Origin: Arenicellales bacterium
GTDB lineage: Bacteria > Pseudomonadota > Gammaproteobacteria > BMS3Bbin11
Assembly: GCA_029287915.1 (NCBI GenBank)
Contig: JARFQE010000072.1
Span: 1 to 64,000 of the forward strand
Reading direction: 5' to 3'
DNA: 64,000 nucleotides
Part shown: in pieces, positions 18,331 to 28,075 of the stretch
Layout of the letters: every line of letters begins with the position of its first letter
How positions within the stretch are numbered: the stretch's first letter is position 1
Notes under the pieces: model-generated
What the model was told of the DNA's origin: nothing
The model's input: only the letters and a program-made list of their open reading frames with translations
The model's database searches: none
Made by a program: the position numbers and the translations under genes

Positions 18331-20058
18331 TCAGGCGTTGACTTCGCTTTTCCACCCAGACAACATGCGCCAAATCCAGGCTTCTGATACCTGTTCACCG
18401 GTCTGTACATAATGCAGGGCATTGCGGTTGTTGAGTACCCATGAAATCTCGTTTCTTTCCCCCTCGCGGGAGCAGAACAATATCTGATCCCCGGGCTTAA
18501 GCTGAAAATCTTCATCAGGTAATGTTATCAGCCTGTAGCCACTTTCTATCTCCTCATCCACCCGCGATATCATCAACACCATCACCTGCAGCTTTTTCTG
18601 CCGGTCAAGATGATTTTTGTTCAAGTCTCCTACCAAAACTTCTTGTCCTTGCTGCAGTGCATTGAACACAGCAGGAGCTTCCTCTTTATTGATCTCTATC
18701 CCCCAGGTGTCCGGTGTTGTTTCACCTACAATGGCAATCATCCGGCTGATAAGTTCACAGGCCCATTGATTTCCATGAGTTTTTGCCTGCTGAAGGAAGG
18801 TTGCCAGCAATGGTGCCAGAATAACCGATAGAATTTCGTGTGCAATGATGTCACTAGGTTCCATGACTATATCCAGCGATGCGTTCTGAAAAAGTTTTTC
18901 ATTACCACCGTAATTCTGCCTCGCTACGGTGAATACCTCCTCATTTTGCTCCTTTGCTGTATAGATTATAGACAGGTTATTGGTATCATTATCGGTTCCT
19001 GCGACAATTCCTACTGCATCGGCAATTCCTGCATTTCTTAACGTAACTGCTTCTGTACCACGTCCTTTTATACTTCCTTCTGGTGGATTGGTTAGTTCAT
19101 GGTCCGATTCAATTATTCGAGTTGTTACACCTTCGAAAGTAAGGAACCGGTGTACTGCCTTACCAAAACGCCCATAACCACACAGCAACCACAGGCCACG
19201 TGGCGGGGTTACTGGGTCAAGCAGCCGAGTTCCAGGAACACCTGTCAGCCACTGGTTGATTAGATAACTACTGGGCGAATGCAGTGCCATCGCAAGGCGT
19301 GAAGCAAAACTTTCGAATGGATTGATAATATAATCGGTCCTGAATGACCGCATATTGGCCTCGGTATCCAGTGATTCCGAACGGCAGATTACACTAACTG
19401 TTTTATTCAACAAGCGACAGGTAATTGCAATTTTCAGATTGACATGGTCTGAGTCAGTCAATGCGACAACGCCTTTACAATTTTCATGAAAAAGGCCTGC
19501 CTCAATGAGAACATTGCTGTTTGACGCATCAGCAAGCAATGCCGGTACAAACTGTGGTATTTCAGCCATCAACAGCTCGTCAATTCTGTCACTATTTTTA
19601 TCAATGACTACCGTGCGAAAGCCTCTACTATTGAGCGAATGGACGAGCAGGCGGGCTGTCTCCCCATAACCACAGATCATGTAAAAGTTTTCAGTAAGTT
19701 TGCTAACGCTTCTAGTAAACCGCCCTTCTTCTATTGCACGTTTGAGCATACTGTTCTGCACCAGTGCAAGTATAGAACCAATGGCATATACCCATCCAAC
19801 GACTGATAGGTAAATTGTGGCTGTAGCCCACATTCGTTGTGCTACCGAGAAGGGCTGGGGTAGCTCACCAAAACCTATCGTCGTTGCCATGTAACTGACA
19901 AAATATATCGCATCGAAGAAATTCATATGCCAGCGCTGACCATTTTCATCGATACCAGGTATCAGCACAAAACCAAGTATTGAGATGGAGTAAGTCGCTA
20001 TCAGTACCAGCAAAGGTACCCGCATTCGACGCAGAACGAGAGATGTAACCTTGGTCAT
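18331..20058 (-). CDS. Potassium channel with two RCK (TrkA-N) domains
   Basis: A 575-residue inner-membrane protein. Two transmembrane helices (about residues 14-34 and 72-98) flank a pore with the filter TTIGFGELP at residues 59-67, i.e. GFG in place of GYG. After a linker come two Rossmann RCK domains: MICGYGETARLL near residue 127 and LLCGYGRFGKAV near residue 290. A TrkA-C-like end (DEDFQLKPGDQILFCSREGE) follows. It would pass K+ (or, given the variant filter, perhaps less selectively) under control of a ligand bound to RCK. It is followed upstream by a DUF6394 membrane protein on the same strand, 34 bp away, probably co-transcribed. Confidence 0.88.
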   Translation of the reverse strand: MTKVTSLVLRRMRVPLLVLIATYSISILGFVLIPGIDENGQRWHMNFFDAIYFVSYMATTIGFGELPQPFSVAQRMWATATIYLSVVGWVYAIGSILALVQNSMLKRAIEEGRFTRSVSKLTENFYMICGYGETARLLVHSLNSRGFRTVVIDKNSDRIDELLMAEIPQFVPALLADASNSNVLIEAGLFHENCKGVVALTDSDHVNLKIAITCRLLNKTVSVICRSESLDTEANMRSFRTDYIINPFESFASRLAMALHSPSSYLINQWLTGVPGTRLLDPVTPPRGLWLLCGYGRFGKAVHRFLTFEGVTTRIIESDHELTNPPEGSIKGRGTEAVTLRNAGIADAVGIVAGTDNDTNNLSIIYTAKEQNEEVFTVARQNYGGNEKLFQNASLDIVMEPSDIIAHEILSVILAPLLATFLQQAKTHGNQWACELISRMIAIVGETTPDTWGIEINKEEAPAVFNALQQGQEVLVGDLNKNHLDRQKKLQVMVLMISRVDEEIESGYRLITLPDEDFQLKPGDQILFCSREGERNEISWVLNNRNALHYVQTGEQVSEAWIWRMLSGWKSEVNA

Positions 20059-20092
20059 AGGAATTAAACTCGGCGTATTCGGAGTGCTTCTG

Positions 20093-20470
20093 TTACTTCC
20101 TCAACAATATGGTTTCCACGACCAGCAGAACTACTGATGTTATATTCGCAAGTAATGCACCGGCAGAGAGTGAAACCACTATTCCGAGTACATCATTTCC
20201 CATATCAAGAACGTACAATCCTATACCCCAGGCGGCGGCGGCGGCTATTAAATGCAGGTCTGCAACCAACGATGTCGCCAGTAAAACAGCACCAATATGA
20301 GTTCGATCACCGAACTTAAGCACTGTGGCGACCAGGTTAACCACGATCGCAACATAAAGTTCATAGACATTGTGATGTAATGGATCATTTATATCACCGA
20401 CAAAAAAACCAAAATTTACTGTAAGTGCGAGTACAATAAAGAAGGCAAAAACAACTTTTTCCAGATTCAT
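20093..20470 (-). CDS. DUF6394-type small membrane protein
   Basis: A 125-residue protein with about four hydrophobic helices and a conserved-looking core, HHNVYELYVAIVVNLVATVL followed by KFGDRTHIGA. I recognise it as DUF6394-like; the function is unknown. The start at 20470 is preceded by AGGA. Being upstream of the channel gene in the same direction, it may be an accessory subunit (inference). Confidence 0.7.
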   Translation of the reverse strand: MNLEKVVFAFFIVLALTVNFGFFVGDINDPLHHNVYELYVAIVVNLVATVLKFGDRTHIGAVLLATSLVADLHLIAAAAAWGIGLYVLDMGNDVLGIVVSLSAGALLANITSVVLLVVETILLRK

Positions 20471-20611
20471 TATTAATCCTGCTCTTATTAAGTTCAGGAA
20501 ACATTGTGATCTCTTACAGCTGAGGGATCAAGCCCCGGTTTTATTATCGATGCACCGGTCCAGAAGCCTATGACATTGCAAAATGAATTACAGTCGGAGG
20601 AAAAGTCAAAA

Positions 20612-20962
20612 ATGGAAAGTGAACATACTCTGACGCTCAACATAAACAGTCTTGTCACTCCCCTCTATAAAAGCCGGGTGTGGATCCGTCTGTTTGCTGC
20701 CTGCCTAATATTTTATGGCGCCCTAAGTACTGTTACCGGTGTTGCTGTGTTGGTTGCCTGGATACCAATGTGGATAGGAGTACTACTATTTCTAACCAGC
20801 CGGTCGATTACAAGGGCCTATAGAGAAAGTGATGAACAGGCCTTTATGCAGATGATTTCGCGCCTGAAAACGATATTTACTATCCTCGGTTTTTCTTCTG
20901 TTGCACTGGTAATTGCCAGCATATATTTCGTGAAATATGCGATCGAGAAATCTCTATTCTAG
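20612..20962 (+). CDS. DUF5362-like small membrane protein
   Basis: A protein of 116 residues from the ATG at 20612, or 130 from the ATG at 20570. GGAGG at about 20596 favours the downstream start, though its spacing is long. Two hydrophobic hairpins (WIRLFAACLIFYGALSTVTG and the helix before KYAIEKSLF) enclose a cytoplasmic loop SITRAYRESDEQAF. The layout matches DUF5362 proteins; the function is unknown. It is divergent from the DUF6394/channel pair. Confidence 0.65.
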   Translation: MESEHTLTLNINSLVTPLYKSRVWIRLFAACLIFYGALSTVTGVAVLVAWIPMWIGVLLFLTSRSITRAYRESDEQAFMQMISRLKTIFTILGFSSVALVIASIYFVKYAIEKSLF

Positions 20963-21013
20963 GTGTCTTTTAACTTATGCAATATTGAACCTGTGCTAGA
21001 AAAACAACGGTAT

Positions 21014-21189
21014 ATGACACAACTGAATTCCATGTGGAGAATTCTCTCTCATGGTAGCAAATACCAATAGAAGTTCATCATGATGCACTAAGCGAAGATG
21101 CGCGCGCATCAATTGCGACCCTGTTTCATCACATGACCATAAGCGCTGTAACCGTCGTCAGCATACTAGCTCTTGGTACATATAGTTAG
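21014..21189 (+). pseudogene. Possible frameshifted remnant of a small membrane protein
   Basis: ATG at 21014 opens MTQLNSMWRILSHGSKYQ before a stop. The next frame continues without a gap as PIEVHHDALSEDARASIATL and then a hydrophobic ISAVTVVSILALGTYS before its own stop. The joined product looks coherent, with one frameshift near 21060. I do not recognise the family. Confidence 0.35.
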
Positions 21190-21513
21190 TGAACCCCATA
21201 AGCAGTAAATATAAGAACATATTTTTCCATCAAAATGGTGGCTTTGTCTGTATTACGGGTTTCACAGGATAAAAACATATTTTTTACGCTATGGATCCGA
21301 CATCCAGGCAGATCATGCACTGGATCAGAACAAGAATACATGTCTCCTGGCGTCAGAACGCTATGAAACGAAAGCTAAGCAGGCTTTTATACCCGTTGAT
21401 GTTTCTAAATACCGCTGTTTATCGGAAATTAGCAGTTTCTAGCAGATAAACGAGATAAATTTGGGCTATATAAGCTAAAAAGAACCTTAAATGAACTAGA
21501 AGGCAATAAATAG
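21190..21513. other. Gene-free gap
   Basis: About 320 bp, AT-rich. A 50-codon plus-strand open stretch around 21290-21440 has no start or family features. I see no repeat or RNA. Confidence 0.35.
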
Positions 21514-21975
21514 ATGAACCATAAGGAACGACGTCGCCCAAGGCTGATACGTGCTAATAGCCATTTGCGCAACAAATGGCTTGCTACTGTATCTATTCTT
21601 ATTTTTATATCTGTCTTACTGCTTTGGAGCTTATCATCTACACCGGATTACCTTGTTAAACTATTTATTGAAAATGATTCAAAATCAGCATTCAGTCTGC
21701 TAATTGTTATTTATTCGTTGATCTCTATCCAGGCAATTTTACTTATAAATGCAGGGATGGAGGTTATTCAGGCTGCCCGTAAAGTCCAGCAGAGTGGTCA
21801 CTTCCCTGCTCCGGATATGCATGTTGTTTGTGATACATGGCTCGTCAGTGGCTCGCGGGCAATGTTCATCTCCTACCTGCTGACGGCTGCAGCAATTCTA
21901 CTGTTTATCTGCAGTGGCTCCGTATCCTATTATTTTCATAACCTGGTATTACAGCTACTCGGGCCCGGTAGCTAG
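21514..21975 (+). CDS. Hypothetical membrane protein
   Basis: A 153-residue protein that I do not recognise. It has a basic N-terminus (HKERRRPRLIRANSHLRNK), then hydrophobic helices at about residues 24-42, 60-80 and 112-136, so probably three membrane passes with the N-terminus inside. It is one of several small membrane proteins around the potassium-channel gene. Confidence 0.55.
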   Translation: MNHKERRRPRLIRANSHLRNKWLATVSILIFISVLLLWSLSSTPDYLVKLFIENDSKSAFSLLIVIYSLISIQAILLINAGMEVIQAARKVQQSGHFPAPDMHVVCDTWLVSGSRAMFISYLLTAAAILLFICSGSVSYYFHNLVLQLLGPGS

Positions 21976-21985
21976 GTCCAGGATC

Positions 21986-22027
21986 CAGCTATGTGAACAT
22001 AGACACATTTCTGAAAACCGATAGCTG
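21986..22027. terminator. Inverted repeat between convergent genes
   Basis: CAGCTAT (21986-21992) and ATAGCTG (22021-22027) form a 7-bp stem with a 28-nt loop, followed by an A/T-rich tract (AAAATTATTTTT). It lies between the membrane protein gene and hemL, which converge. Confidence 0.35.
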
Positions 22028-22050
22028 AAAATTATTTTTCACCTCGACGA

Positions 22051-23328
22051 TCACATTGATGCAAATACTTTTTCCGCAGCATCAAGGGTGATATCAATTT
22101 CCTCCTGACCATGTGCTGACGATACAAAACCGGCCTCAAATGATGAAGGTGCAAGATTTACACCCTGCTCCAGCATGCCATGGAAAAATTTATTGAATCG
22201 CTCCACATCACAGGCCATTACATCGGCAAAGTGGCTTACTCTTTCCTTGTCAGTGAAAAACAGCCCGAACATTCCTCCTACCTGATTAAATGTCACTGCT
22301 ATGCCAGCTGCGCTGGCTCGCTGCTGTATACCCGATACCAGCTTATATGCAGTCTCTGAGAGGCGGTCATAAAAACCTTCTGCCTGTATATTCTCCAGCA
22401 TTGCCAGACCTGCAGACATGGCAACTGGATTGCCCGACAATGTTCCTGCCTGATATACCGGCCCATCTGGCGCAATTTGGTCCATTAGCTCTGTACTTCC
22501 ACCAAACGCACCAACCGGGAATCCTCCACCTATCACTTTACCTAATGTTGTCAGATCTGGTGACACTGAGTAGTGCATCTGTGCGCCTCCTAGTGCGATA
22601 CGAAAACCGGTCATCACCTCATCAAAGATAAGTACTGTTCCATGTTCGTCGCAAAGCTTACGTAAGCCCTCAAGAAATCCCGCTTCAGGCGGCACACAAT
22701 TCATATTTCCGGCCACGGGCTCCACGATGATGCAGGCTATATCCTTTCCCTCTGTCGCCATGACATCGGCAACCTGTTGCAAGTTATTGTATTCCAGCGT
22801 CAATGTCAGGCTAGCCAGGGCTGCTGGCACCCCTGGAGAAGTCGGCACACCCATTGTTAGTGCTCCGGAACCAGCCTTCACCAGTAATGAATCTGAATGG
22901 CCATGATAACAACCTTCAAACTTTATCAATTTGTCTCTATTAGTGGCGCCACGAGCCAGACGAATAGCGCTCATCGTTGCTTCTGTACCGGAATTAACCA
23001 TCCTGACCTTTTCGATTGAAGGTACAAGTTCACAAACAAGATCCGCCATCCTTGTTTCCAGTACTGTAGGTGCTCCGTATCCCAGACCGGCTTCAAGCTG
23101 TTTTTTTACTGCACTTATAACTGAAGGATGAGAATGTCCAAGTATCATTGGGCCCCAGGAACCGACATAATCAATATACTCGCGCCCTTGCTCATCCCAT
23201 AGCCTGGCGCCTGAGCCCCGCTTGAAAAATACTGGCGCTCCCCCTACTGACTTGAATGCCCGTACCGGCGAATTCACTCCACCGGGAATGTGTTTCGAGG
23301 CCTGCAGGAAAAGTTCTTCATTGTTCAT
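22051..23328 (-). CDS. hemL: Glutamate-1-semialdehyde 2,1-aminomutase
   Basis: A 425-residue PLP enzyme forming 5-aminolevulinate from glutamate-1-semialdehyde in the C5 route of tetrapyrrole synthesis. [49 protein letters not shown] and [17 protein letters not shown] (the PLP lysine is the K of LGK) are diagnostic. It is last in the minus-strand run thiD-thiE-hemL. HemL beside thiE is common in gammaproteobacteria, although a 238-bp gap separates them here. Confidence 0.97.
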   Translation of the reverse strand: MNNEELFLQASKHIPGGVNSPVRAFKSVGGAPVFFKRGSGARLWDEQGREYIDYVGSWGPMILGHSHPSVISAVKKQLEAGLGYGAPTVLETRMADLVCELVPSIEKVRMVNSGTEATMSAIRLARGATNRDKLIKFEGCYHGHSDSLLVKAGSGALTMGVPTSPGVPAALASLTLTLEYNNLQQVADVMATEGKDIACIIVEPVAGNMNCVPPEAGFLEGLRKLCDEHGTVLIFDEVMTGFRIALGGAQMHYSVSPDLTTLGKVIGGGFPVGAFGGSTELMDQIAPDGPVYQAGTLSGNPVAMSAGLAMLENIQAEGFYDRLSETAYKLVSGIQQRASAAGIAVTFNQVGGMFGLFFTDKERVSHFADVMACDVERFNKFFHGMLEQGVNLAPSSFEAGFVSSAHGQEEIDITLDAAEKVFASM

Positions 23329-23361
23329 CTTTATGTCATCCTGTTTGTTTACATATTTTAC

Positions 23362-23574
23362 TCACCATGAGCGGGGATATAGCATAATCACATAAACTTT
23401 TTCGCTCAGTTCAGCAAGTAGAGGGTCGTGTTCGAATTCATTCGAAGATACAGTGGCAGTAGAACTGTAGCTGTGCGAATCGCCGCACCTGCCTATCGTT
23501 CGGCACCAACCAGTCCGGTTAAGTTTAATACACTGTAAAATAAATTTGCGCCATTTCCTACCACCCTTATGCAT
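23362..23574 (-). CDS. Dubious small ORF between thiE and hemL
   Basis: A 70-codon frame whose ATG overlaps the thiE stop. It has no recognisable domain; many gammaproteobacteria carry a rubredoxin gene near here, but no CxxC pairs of that kind exist. It may be non-coding spacer. Confidence 0.18.
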   Translation of the reverse strand: MHKGGRKWRKFILQCIKLNRTGWCRTIGRCGDSHSYSSTATVSSNEFEHDPLLAELSEKVYVIMLYPRSW

Positions 23575-24220
23575 TGTTCATATTGTTGGCAATGTTAAAT
23601 AATGCACAAATTTCCTTGCTACTGAGATAGGGATCAGTTGCACAGAACACACCACTGATCACCGCAACGGCGCTGGCGCCGGATGATATCAGAATCCCGG
23701 CATTTTCTGTCATAATTCCGCCAATGGCGACTATTGGTTGCTCAAACTGTTGTTTAGCCTGTTGAAGTATATCGATATCGGCAGCTACAGCCTCAGGCTT
23801 TGTCTGCGAAGAAAAAAATCGGCCGAAGGCAAGATAATCGGCACCTTCACCGGCAACCTGCCGAGCCCTTTCCAGGCTGTTATAGCATGAAGCCCCGATC
23901 AGCAGACCCGGATAGCGGCTTTTTGTTTCGCTTATTGCTGCATCGTCTCTGCCGCAATGTACACCATCTGCATTTACCTGCATTGCGAGTTCAGCATCAT
24001 CGTTTATGATAAAAACGGTCGAGCTATGGCGACACATTCCACGCAGCTCTGTGGCCTGTTGCAACCGCTTTTCCTTATCATTGCTTTTATCTCGGTATTG
24101 CAATACCCGGCATCCACCCTCCAGCACCTGACCGACTTTTTCAACAAGTTCAGCATCATCTATAGTACCTGTGTCTGCAATGGCATATAGACCCCGGATA
24201 TCAAACGCAAGGGGATGCAT
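23567..24220 (-). CDS. thiE: Thiamine-phosphate synthase
   Basis: A 217-residue TIM-barrel enzyme joining HMP-PP and thiazole phosphate. RVLQYRDKSNDKEKR, FIINDDAELAMQVNADGVHCGRDD and PIVAIGGIMTENAG carry the phosphate-binding and active-site residues. The ATG at 24220 lies 2 nt after the thiD stop, with AGGA 8 nt upstream. A longer frame to 24256 would overlap thiD and lacks support. It is co-transcribed with thiD. Confidence 0.94.
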   Translation of the reverse strand: MHPLAFDIRGLYAIADTGTIDDAELVEKVGQVLEGGCRVLQYRDKSNDKEKRLQQATELRGMCRHSSTVFIINDDAELAMQVNADGVHCGRDDAAISETKSRYPGLLIGASCYNSLERARQVAGEGADYLAFGRFFSSQTKPEAVAADIDILQQAKQQFEQPIVAIGGIMTENAGILISSGASAVAVISGVFCATDPYLSSKEICALFNIANNMNNA

Positions 24221-24222
24221 GA

Positions 24223-25050
24223 TTAGATTCCTGTCTTCAAATCTGTTTCTGAGCAAAGCCGGCGCGGGATATGCTGCCCATTTCCAGGTTTAAATCCGTC
24301 CTGCAGGCAATCCATAACAAATTGTTGTGCCTGTTCGAGTGCCTGCTCCATCTCCAGTCCGTGTGCTATGCCCGCCGCAATGGCTGAAGCAAGGGTGCAA
24401 CCTGAACCATGATACTCATACTGCAGACGCTGCCATACCCATTCCTTTAACTTTCTACCCTTGCGGTAGTAGCGATTAATCACCTGATCGGAATCTGCGT
24501 GAGTACCGGTAATCAAACAGTCACAATGACTGTCGGCATCATATAACAGGGCGGCACATTCATCGATATCCAATGTGTCGAGCAGAGCTGTGCCGGCAAG
24601 CGCGACGGTCTCAGGTATGTTCGGACATATCAGTGTTGCAATGGGTAGCAAAAGCTCTATGATTGCCTTAGTAAGTGAGTGTTCACTTAAACTACTACCA
24701 CTGTTACTGCTCAATACAGGATCTACGATGATCTGAATATCTGGTCTCTGGCTTAACATGCTGGAAACCACTGATACGATATCTCCACTCCCCAGCATGC
24801 CAGTTTTCACAACTGATGGCTTCATATCATCCAGCACTGCCTGCATTTGTGCACGGATTAAATCTAGCTCTACCAGCTGAAAATTTTTAACCGCCGTGGT
24901 GTCCTGAACTGTTAAGGCGGTTACCACCGGTGCAGCATGACATCCCAGGGCTGCCAGTGTCTGTATATCTGCGCCCAGGCCCGCACCACCAGACGGGTCC
25001 ATGCCACCGATAACCATAACCACAGGGGGACAGGAGTTTCGTTTATTCAT
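24223..25050 (-). CDS. thiD: Hydroxymethylpyrimidine (phosphate) kinase
   Basis: A 275-residue ribokinase-family enzyme phosphorylating HMP and HMP-P for thiamine synthesis. GMDPSGGAGLGADIQT at the N-terminus, TALTVQDT, VVKTGMLGS and the C-terminal anion-hole motif YHGSGCTLASAIAAG are conserved. Its ATG overlaps the TGA of the transglutaminase gene (ATGA). It lies next to thiE. No TPP riboswitch is visible, and being inside the moxR run it probably lacks its own promoter. Confidence 0.95.
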   Translation of the reverse strand: MNKRNSCPPVVMVIGGMDPSGGAGLGADIQTLAALGCHAAPVVTALTVQDTTAVKNFQLVELDLIRAQMQAVLDDMKPSVVKTGMLGSGDIVSVVSSMLSQRPDIQIIVDPVLSSNSGSSLSEHSLTKAIIELLLPIATLICPNIPETVALAGTALLDTLDIDECAALLYDADSHCDCLITGTHADSDQVINRYYRKGRKLKEWVWQRLQYEYHGSGCTLASAIAAGIAHGLEMEQALEQAQQFVMDCLQDGFKPGNGQHIPRRLCSETDLKTGI

Positions 25051-27095
25051 GAATTATTTAATGCAATCTTTCTTCTTCCAGGTTTAAAATTCCGCACTGC
25101 ACGTATCAATTTCTGATGCTGTTCGTTGCTGATTTTACCGGCATACTGAATTGCTATGTAGGCTTCCACCACTGGCAACACCAGCTCCCGCAAATCTGGC
25201 CGCAACAATAACACTCGCCGTGCAAAAGCTCGCGGCCCTTCAGAGTTAGACCTGACAATTCCAATTCGTGATAGACGCTGACAGTATATTTGATACTGTC
25301 TTACAGCCGGATCTAAAACTTTTTTCCTGCGAAACAGTATCCACGCCTGAATAATAACAACCAGAGATACCAGGGCAACCAGCAGGATTATCAGAATTCT
25401 GACATTTGCCTGTTTGAAGCCAAACCATTTCAGCATGCTGATCTGGTTTTTTGATCCAAAGCCAATAACCCATTTATACCAGCGCGTGTTTACACCGTCC
25501 CAGAATAATTTAAAATTTTTCAATGAACGACTGAGTATGGACAATGTTAAGACTGTCTGCAGTTGCTGTTGCGAAAGATTTCCCAGCTCCTGTCCCTGTT
25601 CTATCAACTGACGGATTGCTGATATCCCATATTCAATCCTCTCCGGTGCAACTGCAGAGGTGGGATCAATCCTGACCCATCCACTTTCATCAAGCCACAC
25701 TTCTGACCACGCATGAGCATCACTCTGTCGTACAATTAAATAGTTACCCTGCTCATTCCATTCTCCTCCCTGATAACCGATAACTACTCGGGCAGGGACA
25801 CCCGCCAGCCGCATCATCATGGTAAATGATGATGCATAATGCTCACAGTAGCCTGCACGTGTATCAAGCATAAAGTTTTCTATCGGATGCTCGCCAAGCA
25901 ATGGCGGTTGCAGGTTATAGATAAAATCATTATTGCGATAGTAGGCAAGTACTTTATTGATATAGTCTCTGTCACTGGCAGACTGCCGGTATAAGTGCTT
26001 TGCAAGCTCGGTGACCCGCTCCCCAGTGACAGCGCTTACATCCATATTTATTGCCAGCTCGGACTCTGACATGTCTATAAATTTATAGACTAGTGCAGAT
26101 TTAATGTGATTTTGCTGTCGCTCATGCATCACTGAGTCGCTACGCAACGTCTGTCCTGATCCCCATCTCAATCCTGCCCGCTTGCTAATCGGTATATCGA
26201 GAGCAAAAATCCATTTTTTATTTGTTGCTTCCTGCAATATTGTGTATTCAATAACATCATTATCAGAATACTTCACAAGCGAGCCTGTGGATTTTCCATC
26301 CTTGTTTTCCTTCCAGGTTCCCTGCTGATAGTTTTCCAGCACCAGGCCACGCCAGTATCGTTGTTGTGCTGTTGGCAGCGGCGCTAAAAACTCTACCCTG
26401 AATGCTATTTTTTCACTCAGGTTTAATTCATTAATAGTGCCGGGTTTCATCGTATCCGACATGCCGGTGAGCCCAGAGTGGCTGTCGCCAGGCAAACCAA
26501 ACAATCCGCCCTGCAGTCGTGGAAATAGAACAAACAGTAATATTGCGACAGGTAAACCTACCAATACCAGCGAGGCGGCCCGCTTTAGCATACCCAGTAA
26601 ATCACTTCTGTCCCTGTGGTTTAAGTACATCATTACTGTGAAAAGAATAATTACAACTGCTAATAAATAGAATCCTAACCAGAGTGACTGTGAATAGAGG
26701 AAGCTAGTCATGACAATAAACAGGCAGAGAAACACAACAAGCATATAATCACGCAGACTTTTCAGCTCAAGAAATTTCAGCATCGTCAATGCTATCAGCA
26801 TGGCAACTCCTGCATCGCGGCCCAGCAAGGTCTGGTAATGCAGAAACAGAAGAAAAATTACAATGATGAGAATGCTGATACGAACAAAGCGCCCCGGCTG
26901 ATGGACATTTGCAGTGATGATCTTATATCTCCATGTCAGCACAACAATGGCAAGTAAAGCAAACCAGGCAGGCAATCTACCTGTGTGCGGGCTAATTGAC
27001 AGAAAGAAGGCACAAATCAATGACAACAATGCCTGCCTGTCGGGCGGTAACTCCTGTCCGCTGCTGATATGAAATTTGTTAGTTAAAAAACTCAA
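25047..27095 (-). CDS. TgpA-type transglutaminase-like membrane protein (DUF3488/DUF4129)
   Basis: A 682-residue protein. Five or six N-terminal transmembrane helices fill residues 20-190, followed by a periplasmic transglutaminase-like domain. RAGYCEHYASSFTMMMRLAG holds the catalytic Cys, SDAHAWSEVWLDESGW the His, and RIDPTSAV the Asp. One more helix lies at about residue 560, and a cytoplasmic DUF4129 tail follows. Pseudomonas TgpA is an essential member of the family; its substrate is unknown. The apparent start is TTG at 27095, just after the DUF58 gene. The order moxR-DUF58-tgpA is a conserved cassette. Confidence 0.92.
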   Translation of the reverse strand: MSFLTNKFHISSGQELPPDRQALLSLICAFFLSISPHTGRLPAWFALLAIVVLTWRYKIITANVHQPGRFVRISILIIVIFLLFLHYQTLLGRDAGVAMLIALTMLKFLELKSLRDYMLVVFLCLFIVMTSFLYSQSLWLGFYLLAVVIILFTVMMYLNHRDRSDLLGMLKRAASLVLVGLPVAILLFVLFPRLQGGLFGLPGDSHSGLTGMSDTMKPGTINELNLSEKIAFRVEFLAPLPTAQQRYWRGLVLENYQQGTWKENKDGKSTGSLVKYSDNDVIEYTILQEATNKKWIFALDIPISKRAGLRWGSGQTLRSDSVMHERQQNHIKSALVYKFIDMSESELAINMDVSAVTGERVTELAKHLYRQSASDRDYINKVLAYYRNNDFIYNLQPPLLGEHPIENFMLDTRAGYCEHYASSFTMMMRLAGVPARVVIGYQGGEWNEQGNYLIVRQSDAHAWSEVWLDESGWVRIDPTSAVAPERIEYGISAIRQLIEQGQELGNLSQQQLQTVLTLSILSRSLKNFKLFWDGVNTRWYKWVIGFGSKNQISMLKWFGFKQANVRILIILLVALVSLVVIIQAWILFRRKKVLDPAVRQYQIYCQRLSRIGIVRSNSEGPRAFARRVLLLRPDLRELVLPVVEAYIAIQYAGKISNEQHQKLIRAVRNFKPGRRKIALNNS

Positions 27096-27101
27096 AATAT
27101 T

Positions 27102-27986
27102 TCAATAGAGTGCCAGGAAATTTAAACATTTTGTCACCTGTCTTTCATCATTCGACGGCTCAAGTTTGTAGCCAGGCATATCAAGACCAAATCGAATGCC
27201 CTGTGCGCCGGCTTCAATTATCCACCTTGTTAACAGACTGATCCGCTGCTCTTTATCACCATGCGCATCGTCCCAGCTAAAGATCATTTGTGGCATATCA
27301 CCACCATGAAACTCTTTGCTGTGTAATCCCTTGCCTCTTGCATAGGTCTTCCAGTCGATGTGCTGCGGTGAGTCACCATTACGAAACTGACGCAATCCCG
27401 AGAAATCATCATTATTACTCCTGCTTTGGCCAGGTTTTGCACTATTGCCAGTATATCTGGCAGGAAAATCCTGCCACTCTGCAGGCGCTGGATATACCAG
27501 TGATTTCCTTTCTAGCTCAGCAGGCTTACACCAAGAAAACAAAAGGCCGAGAGGAAAGCGAGTATTCACTTGCACCGGCGGCAATGGATACCAGCCCCGC
27601 TCTTTTACTGTCGTGCTACATTCAATATTCAATGATTCATAAGCAGAAAAATCCCTGCGCCTGCTTTGTTCACCTTTTATTTCGATTCCAATATCAAAGC
27701 GATCACGTTTTGTACGATTGCTGAGAATAAGTGTATAGGTAAGCGTTTTGCCTGCAAAAACAGGTCGGCAATCGCCATAAGAAATGCAAAGACCATCCAG
27801 ATTCCGTTGGGTATACAGCATTGAGGCCAGTACCGTTGAGAATAATGTAAAGCTCATTAAGTAGGCCAGCGAATTATTGTAGTTTACTGCTACAAGCAAC
27901 ATGGCAAGAAGAACTATCGAAAAGATAAAACCGTGCCGGGTAGGTAACATGTAAAGGTTTTTTCTTGAGAGGCAGTATTCCTCCAT
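27102..27986 (-). CDS. DUF58 (VWA-like) membrane protein
   Basis: A 294-residue protein with two N-terminal transmembrane helices (about residues 18-55) and the DUF58 core. The signature GDSPQHIDWKTYARGKGLHSKEF lies near residue 205, and a following WDDA segment resembles a MIDAS-like strand. Members partner with MoxR AAA+ ATPases, perhaps as adaptors for chaperone-like metal insertion or complex assembly. It lies between moxR and tgpA on the same strand. Confidence 0.9.
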   Translation of the reverse strand: MEEYCLSRKNLYMLPTRHGFIFSIVLLAMLLVAVNYNNSLAYLMSFTLFSTVLASMLYTQRNLDGLCISYGDCRPVFAGKTLTYTLILSNRTKRDRFDIGIEIKGEQSRRRDFSAYESLNIECSTTVKERGWYPLPPVQVNTRFPLGLLFSWCKPAELERKSLVYPAPAEWQDFPARYTGNSAKPGQSRSNNDDFSGLRQFRNGDSPQHIDWKTYARGKGLHSKEFHGGDMPQMIFSWDDAHGDKEQRISLLTRWIIEAGAQGIRFGLDMPGYKLEPSNDERQVTKCLNFLALY

Positions 27987-28075
27987 TTCTACACTCTACT
28001 ATTAACACTATCTAATAATTTGATTCATACGGAAAACCATCATTGACGATATGTATGTGAGTTTTTTACTAATCC

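Noticed and set aside
23328-24300. A TPP riboswitch near thiD/thiE
   Set aside because: The genes are packed inside an operon and no CTGAGA-type THI box was found.
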